This document shows positions 8,436 through 13,713 of a DNA stretch of 13,713 nt, in pieces; positions within the stretch are counted from its first letter, which is position 1, and every line of letters starts with the position of its first letter. A program made the position numbers and the translations under genes. This DNA comes from Pelagophyceae sp. CCMP2097 (taxonomy: Eukaryota > Sar > Pelagophyceae), in assembly GCA_026770575.1 (NCBI GenBank), contig MU657291.1, forward strand, positions 26,768-40,480, written 5' to 3'. Below the pieces are notes generated by a model. The model did not search any database, was not told where the DNA came from, and saw only the letters and a program-made list of their open reading frames with translations.

Positions 8436-9509
8436 TCGCGAGCTCGCGCCACGGCCTCCAGCACGTCGGCGCGCACGCCGCACGGATCGCCGGACGACCC
8501 GCCCTTCCCGAAGCCGTGCTGCGTCTGCGCCGAGGCCGGCGGCAAGCACTGCACCAAGTGCAAAGCGCGGCACTACTGCTCCAGGGCGTGCCAGCTCGTA
8601 GACTGGTACGAGCGCGGGCACAAGGCGCAGTGCAAGCAGCCCGCAGTCGAGTTCCAGGACCGCATGCTCGACGCGCTCATGCCGGAGAAGCTGAAGATTA
8701 AGGCGGCGCCGGCCATCGTCGATGACGTCTTGTTGGCGGACGGTGCCAAGGCGCGCTTATCGGCTGAGATGGCCATCGTGCTGAAGGACGCCGCGCCGGA
8801 CTGGCGCGGCACGTGCCCCATCTGCCTGGACCTGCTGCCGGTCGAATGTAGCAGACAAATATTCTACGAATGCTGCTGCAAGATGTTCTGCAACGACTGC
8901 AACGACAAGTGTAGGCAGCACGACTTGCGCTGCCCGCTCTGCCGAGCGCTGCCCCACAAGTCGGACGCCGAGTGGCTGCGCCGGATGCAGAAGCACGTGG
9001 ACAAGGGCAACGCCGACGCGCAGGTCGCTCTTGGAGGCAACTACTTTGATGGTGTCATGGGCCTCAAGAAGAGCCCGAAGCGCGCGTTCCAGTTGTACGA
9101 GCTCGCAGCGGCGCAAGGAATCGTCAGAGCGCAGACTGAGGTGGGGCACTTTTACGTTCGCGGCCAAGGCGTCGAGATTGACTTCCAAGCCGCCGCGATG
9201 TGGTTCCGAGGCGCGGCCGAGCAAGGCTACCCCGTCGCGCAAGCCAACATCGGGGTGATGGTCTTTTAGGGCCGGGGCGTGGCGCAGTCGAATTCAGAAG
9301 CCATTGAGTGGTGGCTCCTCGTCGCGGAACAGGGCAACGCGTCGGCGCTTTACTATCTCGGCGCGTGTTACGCAATCGGCGAAGGATTGCCGGTGGACCT
9401 CGACGAGGCGCTTCGCCTGTACAAGCGCGCCGCGGCCAAGGGCCACGCCGAGGCCGCGGCCGAGGCGAAGCAACTTGGAGCGTTTCTCAAAGAGTTCCGC
9501 GGCCGGTGA
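8436..9509 (+). pseudogene. MYND-RING-Sel1 repeat protein, no ATG and in-frame TAG
   Basis: The frame encodes a full MYND finger (8517-8630: KPCCVC, HCTKC, HYCSRAC, GHKAQC), then a RING-like zinc site (8814-8942: CPIC, ECCCKMFCNDCNDKC, CPLC). Tandem Sel1 repeats follow from about 9010 (ADAQVALGGNYFDG and so on). Sel1 repeats form helical solenoids for protein binding; with a RING this suggests a ubiquitin-ligase-like scaffold (inference). There are two defects. No in-frame ATG lies between the TGA at 8433 and the MYND finger; the first ATG is 8664, after it. A TAG at 9267-9269 also splits a Sel1 repeat, with the repeat pattern continuing (GRGVAQSNSEAIEWW) to TGA 9507-9509. It may be a decaying copy of the gene at 1-375, or the 3' part of a fusion with the upstream gene. 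Confidence 0.78.
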
Positions 9510-9610
9510 CGCGGCGAAGAGGCCAGTAAGTTATGAGCCAAAATGCGTATCGGCCATTCGGCGGAGCCGAGGCTTCTCGGCCCTTTGCGAGAGCTGGGTG
9601 GACGGCATCC

Positions 9611-10400
9611 TCACTTGTTTGCGATGGTGCTAGAAAAAAGAATCCTCCAGGCGATAATTGTCAAGTAAGCAGTCGCGACGTCCGCCGGCGCACCCCCGAG
9701 CGAGTGCGCCAGCGCGCGCGGCAGGCCGTCCACCGCCGCAACCGCGTACTCCAAAACTTCATTCAGGACCTACGGTCATGCATCTGCGGCCGCACACTTT
9801 GCGGCGCTTTCCGACCCGCATCGTCCGTCGAAGCGAGCCCCTGATGCGCCGCTGACGCCGTTTGCCAGACGCTGGATTGCGCCATGGCCAGCCCCGCGGC
9901 TTCTACGGGCACGGGGACCTCGTGCGTCGACGCCGGCGCGCGCAGGAGCTTAAACACCTTTTCGGCGACGAAAAGACAGGCCGCGAGCCTACGCCGGCGT
10001 GTCGCCGCGCAGGGCCGTCGCGGCCGGCTCCCGCCTGGCGGACAGCCGGTGACTTGCCTGCAGCCGCGGATGCTAGCACCGCCTATGTCCACCGTTACGC
10101 TCCCGAGGAGCGCAGGCGCGTGCAGCGCCTGCTGGTAGAGCGAGAGCGAGACGAGAGATGCCGCCTACGCGCCGTAATCGCATGAAGCAGAGGTCCTGGA
10201 AAGTCCCTGCCGCCCCGTCGCCTGCTACGGTCCCCGTTGCCGCCTTTGCCGACGCGGTAACGAGCATCGCCGAGGCGCTTCTCGAGGCGCGCGCCGGTGG
10301 CGCGGCGCACGCCCAGGCGGCGCGGCGCGGCGGTGGGGCGCGGGGGCAGGAGGGCGCGGGAGACCCCTGCCCACGCGATCAGGCACAGCCAGCGCCGCAT
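9611..10400 (-). CDS. Spliced protein of unknown family with a plastid-type targeting sequence
   Basis: Three exons with matching phases are proposed: 10400-10099, 9988-9919 and 9769-9611 (introns 110 and 149 nt, GTAACG...CGTAG and GTCCCC...CGTAG), giving 176 residues. The last exon is clearly protein-like (VLNEVLEYAVAAVDGLPRAL, then ATAYLTIIAWRILF) and ends at TGA 9613-9611. The N-terminus MRRWLCLIAWAGVSRALLPP is a short hydrophobic signal followed by a Pro/Arg-rich stretch. That layout is used for import into secondary plastids of stramenopile-type algae (family knowledge; the assignment here is inference). The Arg/Ser-rich middle of exon 1 (about residues 55-100) is suspicious and may hide another intron. 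The last third has a hydrophobic helix that could sit in a membrane. I do not recognise the family. The gene converges on the MYND-RING-Sel1 gene, leaving 101 nt between them. Confidence 0.5.
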
Positions 10401-10791
10401 GCCAACGCTCCGAGCGGCCGCGGGAGCCTGCGACCGCCCGCCGGGCGACGCCTCTGGACGCCGCACGCGAGGTCGTGTGACGTCGTCCACGTGCCAGTGA
10501 GCCTGAGATATATCTCGAGAGACCGCTTGACTCTGAGACGTCTACAAATTGTACGTAGACGACGAGCTTTTTAGCGAAATTTACTTTTTAGCGAAAGAAA
10601 CGCGCTGAGCCCACGCGACGCACATCGACGCCCTTTCTCTTCGTGTGAGCTCGACGCCTCTTTCGCGGCCCCTCGCCAGGAGGGCGCTCGAACGGCCCCG
10701 TCGGCGGCCGCGCGCGCCGCAGCGTTGCTGGGGACATTGGCGTCTCGCCCATCGGTGCCACGCCTGAGTCCGTCTCCGCCGCCGCTCCCGC
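10401..10791. promoter_or_regulatory. Divergent promoter region with 13-bp direct repeats
   Basis: The proposed plastid-type gene (minus) and the small hypothetical gene (plus) diverge from here. The A/T-richer core (about 10500-10600) contains a 12-bp palindrome, gagatatatctc, at 10505-10516 with a TATA-like centre. It also has the 13-mer ctttttagcgaaa repeated at 10567-10579 and 10584-10596. These are candidate elements of a bidirectional promoter; no factor can be named. Confidence 0.45.
10567..10596. repeat. ctttttagcgaaa direct repeat
   Basis: Two perfect 13-bp copies start 17 bp apart, at 10567 and 10584, in the A/T-rich core of the divergent region. The spacing and location suggest paired binding sites (inference). 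Confidence 0.8.
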
Positions 10792-11359
10792 ATGGCGGCA
10801 CGTGCGCCGCCAGCCGGAAACACGCCGCGCGAGTCCAACGGCTGGTGGGGCTTCGGCGACCTCAAAGCCGCCTACGCCAAGTACGAGGCAGACCCGACGG
10901 CGGCAGACGTTTCAACCGGCGTCCCCAGACCGCCCGAGACGGCCCCTATAAAGCCCTGGGGCGGCCCCGGGACGGTCCACCTGGGGCCCTCAAACGTTCG
11001 TCCCTCCAGGGACCCTCTCTCCGTCGACTGGGCCACTCCGGCCCTCGGACGTCTGCCCTCAGACGTCTGCCCGGGGCCCCTAAGGACGCGCGTAGGCTGG
11101 CTTCCACCTCGGCCGCGCGCTGCAGATGGCCGGCCAGGCCGACGACTCCCAAGACCAGTACAAGGCCTTCCACGCCGCGGCCGTTGCGAGGCACGGCTCG
11201 CACTCGAATGCGGTGGCGTACTACGACGACCGCCTCCAAAACCTAATCGCCTTCAAGGACCGCAGCCCAGAAGAATACGACCAAGCAAAGCTCATGCTCC
11301 GCGTCATCTGCGAATGCGGGGCAAAGGCCAAGCGACGTTCAATCTGCCGCGTCGCCTGA
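10792..11359 (+). CDS. Small hypothetical protein, two exons
   Basis: Exon 1 (10792-10908) begins MAARAPPAGN and contains NGWWGFGDLKAAYAKYEADP. Exon 2 (11126-11359) reads QYKAFHAAAVARHG, then AYYDDRLQNLIAFKDRSPEE and ends CRVA before TGA 11357-11359. The proposed intron is 10909-11125 (GTTTCA...GCTGCAG, 217 nt), and both ends are phase 0. A second GT at 10921 (GTCCCC) would also keep phase. The product would be about 116 residues, charged and helical, with no signal or membrane segment. I do not recognise a family. The intron region is dense in GC-rich inverted repeats. Exon 2 alone could be a separate ORF starting at ATG 11126, so the exon 1 link is less certain than exon 2 itself. Confidence 0.55.
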
Positions 11360-11391
11360 TCTACCGCGTCGCCTGATCTGCCACGTAATGA
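11344..11391. repeat. 17-bp tandem repeat overlapping a stop codon
   Basis: The unit ct(g/a)ccgcgtcgcctgat occurs at 11344-11360 and 11361-11377. A degenerate third copy starts at 11378. The first copy carries the TGA of the small hypothetical gene, so the duplication extends its 3' UTR. Confidence 0.75.
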
Positions 11392-11450
11392 TTACGGTTA
11401 TCGCGTTTCGAGCCGCCAGAGGGCCGCCGCGCGAGGGAGCGGGCCGTATT

Positions 11451-11520
11451 GGGCTCCTTTGGTCGTCAATCGTGGGCTCCTTAGGTCGTTTAAGGTGGGG
11501 CTCCCCGGTCGTTGATGGCC
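11451..11520. repeat. Three imperfect 23-24 bp tandem repeats
   Basis: A gggctcc(tt/c)..ggtcgtt-like unit begins at 11451, 11474 and 11498. It sits between the convergent small hypothetical gene and the intact kelch gene, in presumed 3' UTR sequence. I see no strong hairpin and no coding sequence. Confidence 0.65.
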
Positions 11521-11529
11521 AGCCGTCGC

Positions 11530-13112
11530 TCACGGCGCAACGGCACAGCCATAGCGCCGCGCACTCCGCCAAAGGTCGTTGAAGAGCACCTCCGTCGTAT
11601 GCGAGTTGTCGCCGTCAGCATCACTACCCATCACGAGGATCCGGGGCCGTCCTTCTTCCGCGGTGTCGAGCCGCGTGGCCGCACACCAGTCTCGCGCGGT
11701 CTGCATGGTCGGCCCGGGCGCGAACTCCATCGTCGCTAAGTCGAGGAGCTCCGTCGTGGCCACCGCATTAGCGGATGCATCCAGCCCACCGATGACAAGA
11801 ACATGTCGAGCGTCGACGGGCACGGCCGCGCACCCAACGCGCGCCAAGCCCATCGATGGCCCATGTGCGAACCTCATGGTCCGGACGTCGAGGATCTCCG
11901 TTGTACTCACACCTCGTGAACCTGAATCACCACCAGCAACCATGACTCGGTGCTCGTCGAGCGCGACGGCCGTGCATCCTTCGCGCGAAGTGGCCATGGC
12001 GGGGCCCGGCGCAAAGGCCATCGTGTCCAGGCTGAGGATCTCGGTACTCGACAGTTCAAAGCCGCCTTCGTCGCCGTCGTTACCGCCGCCGACGAAGAGA
12101 ATCCTGCGAGCGTCAAGTGCGACAGCAGCGCATATGCTTCGTGCCGTGAGCATATCCGGTCCCGGCGTGAACGTGCGCGACGAGAGGTGGAAGATTTCCG
12201 TCGTGTTTAATCCTTCATTATAGATATCCAATCCACCCACCACCAGCACCCTATTTCCGTCGATCTGGATGGCTGCACAGCCATACCGCGCCGTGAGCAT
12301 GTCCGGCCCATCTGTAAATGCCATCGTCTGCGTGTCGAGCACTTCTGTCGTGTTCAAAGTAGACTCACCTGATTCACCTCCAAACAGACCACCAAAGACA
12401 ATAACACACCCTCCAGCAGACACGGCAGCGCACCTGGAACGTCCTTCGCGCATCTCCGGCCCCGGCCGGAACGCCGCGTCGTCGGTCCACGGCCGTTCGC
12501 CGAACACGTTAGCCTCGAGGCCAAAGTAGTCCAGCTCCTGGACCATCGCGTCCTGCGCGGCCTCGGGCAGCGCATAAATTGCCCGCAGCATGCGCGGGCC
12601 GTCGGGAGGATCGCCGCGCATAAAGTCGAGGAGCATGCCGAAGCGCTCGCCGTCGCGGTCAATGAAGATGGACCCGTCCAAAGGGTCCGCCTGCAGCATC
12701 GCGTCGCAGCGCCCGAACATGCGCCCGAGCATCGAGTCCTCGAACTTTGTCAGCACGGCCCTTGATGTTTCGAAGCGCGCGCCGCCCACGTTGAGCTTGA
12801 CCAGCTCGTCGGGCGGTGGCGCGGCCGCGCGCATGCGCTGCTGCAGCTCTTCTTCGCGCGCGAGCTTGTCGTCCGTTTCTCTGATAAATGCCGCGCGGTC
12901 GTCCTCGATCGCTCGGCGGTCGTTTGCGAGCTGGGCCTGCGATGGTCGAAGCATCGCGGCGCCGCCAATCATGCCAACGTCGGTTTCAAAAGGCGTTCCA
13001 TCTCGGCGTCAAAGGCGCGCTCGAGGACAGCGATCGCAGAGGCGTGCGCCGTGTTGGTCCGCCGGACGGCCTCGAGCGCGGCGGTCAAATCGTTCGGGGA
13101 GAGGGCCGCCAT
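11530..13112 (-). CDS. Coiled-coil/T1(BTB)/kelch repeat protein, intact copy
   Basis: The main exon runs from 12936 to TGA 11532-11530. By homology with the copy at 2237-4100 (both start MAA...), the first exon is proposed as ATG 13112 to 13029. A 92-nt intron follows (12937-13028, GTCCTC...TCGCAG, phase 0), for a total of 496 residues. ATG 12972 is an in-frame alternative start but lies inside that intron. Domains: charged helix (about 30-75), T1/K-tetra BTB fold (about 73-140, LVKLNVGGARFETSR and FIDRDGERFGMLLDF), then about six kelch units, each with C-(A/T)-A-V-x-x-D-x-x-R/H-x-L-x-V-x-GG and TTE-x-LD. T1 domains oligomerise; BTB-kelch proteins often bring substrates to cullin-3 ligases (family knowledge, inferred here). 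The last kelch unit is incomplete. Its C-terminal kelch block LDLATMEFAPGPTMQTARDW is identical in the broken paralog. Confidence 0.85.
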
Positions 13113-13550
13113 CGTCGCGCCGCTCTCTCAGGCTCTCTGCGCGCAATCGCTGAACATGTTTCGTCGGGTTTTCCAAGAGACGGCTCAGCCGCGCAGCGCA
13201 CATGGCATCCCCGGCCGATGGACGCACACCGTATTGTCTGGATACGACTCCAGCATTCCCTAGAGGACTGATTCGTGCGAGGCTCGTGTTGCTTAAGAGG
13301 CAAAGTGGCCGTACCGTACGGCCCTAATCATTTCCCGCCTTGACCGGCCCACACTCCGACGTCGCCGGCAGAGGCCCGCAAACCAGGTAGCCGCCGGTGC
13401 GCCGCGGCCCTCGCGCGGCGGTGCGAGGGGTCGTGCCGAGCATCTTCTCCGCAAGGTCCGGGTCCCGAACAAGCTCGATTTCGTATGATGCATCGAGCCC
13501 CGCCCGAGGCCGGGGCGCGAGAGAAAGAGACTTCGACTTCCGTTGTTATT
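13113..13550. other. Intergenic region with a possible coding fragment
   Basis: This lies between the kelch gene start and the histone 3' end. On the minus strand, 13536-13324 is open from a TAA to a TAG and part reads like protein (GLDASYEIELVRDPDLAEKM). It has no suitable ATG and lies immediately 3' of the H2B stem-loop. It could be an exon of an unmodelled gene, a gene remnant or chance. The rest (about 13113-13320) should hold the kelch promoter and shows no clear elements. Confidence 0.35.
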
Positions 13551-13554
13551 GGGT

Positions 13555-13570
13555 GGTGTTGTGAAACACC
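13555..13570 (-). terminator. Histone mRNA 3' stem-loop for H2B
   Basis: Read on the minus strand, the 16-mer is GGTGTTTCACAACACC: a perfect 6-bp stem with a 4-base loop, the same geometry as the histone 3' processing signal. It begins 91 nt beyond the H2B stop, a normal distance. It departs from the metazoan consensus at stem position 4 and in the loop (TCAC rather than TTTC-like). A purine-rich patch (GGAAGTCGAAG, minus strand, about 13530-13540) follows, where a downstream element would be expected. In known systems this hairpin is bound by stem-loop binding protein, and the mRNA is cleaved without polyadenylation. Confidence 0.7.
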
Positions 13571-13660
13571 GGTTGTTGTGATTTTGTCGTCGTTCGAGTC
13601 GCGAAGCGCGTCGTCCTTGCCGACGATGCGCCGTGCGCCTCGGTCCGGCGGCGGAGCTGC

Positions 13661-13713
13661 TTAGGCGGTGCCCGCGCTGGTGAACTTGGTGACGGCCTTG
13701 GTGCCCTCGGACA
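13661..13713 (-). CDS. Histone H2B, C-terminal end
   Basis: Only the last 16 codons, the TAA (13663-13661) and two bases of a further codon are inside the window. They read SEGTKAVTKFTSAGTA, the near-invariant end of the H2B alpha-C helix; the partial codon fits the usual Val. The lysines include the conserved C-terminal lysine monoubiquitinated by Bre1/RNF20 in yeast and animals. H2B pairs with H2A in the nucleosome, and H2A is often its divergent neighbour, so one may lie beyond 13713 (inference). A histone-type stem-loop lies downstream at 13555-13570. Confidence 0.93.
   Translation of the reverse strand, partial: SEGTKAVTKFTSAGTA

Noticed and set aside
3077..9269. Stop-codon reassignment (TAG or TGA read as sense)
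   Set aside because: TGA ends most genes here. The interrupted genes are duplicated or have other defects, and one TAG can be an intron end. Loss of function or sequence error is simpler.
10909..10967. TATA box (cctataaag, near 10945) as promoter of a separate gene at 11126
   Set aside because: It lies within the proposed intron, and the in-phase splice from exon 1 to 11126 is a sufficient explanation. It remains possible but unsupported.
11344..11520. CRISPR-like or regulatory repeat array
   Set aside because: The units are two or three direct tandem copies with no unique spacers, in a eukaryotic 3' UTR setting.

Overview
The window looks like nuclear DNA of a GC-rich, gene-dense unicellular eukaryote. 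The evidence is short GT-AG introns (42-217 nt, nearly all ending TAG or CAG), a histone H2B gene with a 3' stem-loop, a WDR4/TRM82-type tRNA methyltransferase subunit and a protein phosphatase 1 inhibitor-2 homolog. One gene has a signal-plus-transit-peptide-like N-terminus. My best guess is a stramenopile alga, perhaps of pelagophyte type. That is inference from gene style and family content; no marker here proves it.

Layout, left to right: (1) 1-375 minus, 5' part of a MYND/RING zinc-finger gene running off the left edge. (2) about 884-1913 plus, a spliced inhibitor-2 gene that no long open frame reveals. (3) 2237-4100 minus, a T1/BTB-kelch gene broken by an in-frame TGA. (4) 4587-6051 minus, a four-exon WDR4/TRM82 gene. 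(5) 6372/6699-8435 plus, a large protein of unknown family with an in-frame TAG just upstream of the usable ATG. (6) 8436-9509 plus, a MYND-RING-Sel1 gene that lacks an ATG and has an in-frame TAG, paralogous to (1). (7) 9611-10400 minus, a spliced, possibly plastid-targeted protein of unknown family. (8) 10792-11359 plus, a small two-exon hypothetical gene. (9) 11530-13112 minus, a second, intact T1/BTB-kelch gene, paralogous to (3). (10) 13661-13713 minus, the C-terminal end of histone H2B, with its stem-loop at 13555-13570.

Two themes stand out. Two ubiquitin-adaptor-like families (MYND-RING-Sel1 and T1-kelch) each occur twice, interleaved with single-copy housekeeping genes, and one copy of each is damaged. 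Most real genes also become readable only after joining short exons, so several long open frames here (for example 1119-2063 minus and 4029-5162 plus) are antisense shadows. I see no operon-like system, CRISPR array, IS element, tRNA or rRNA.
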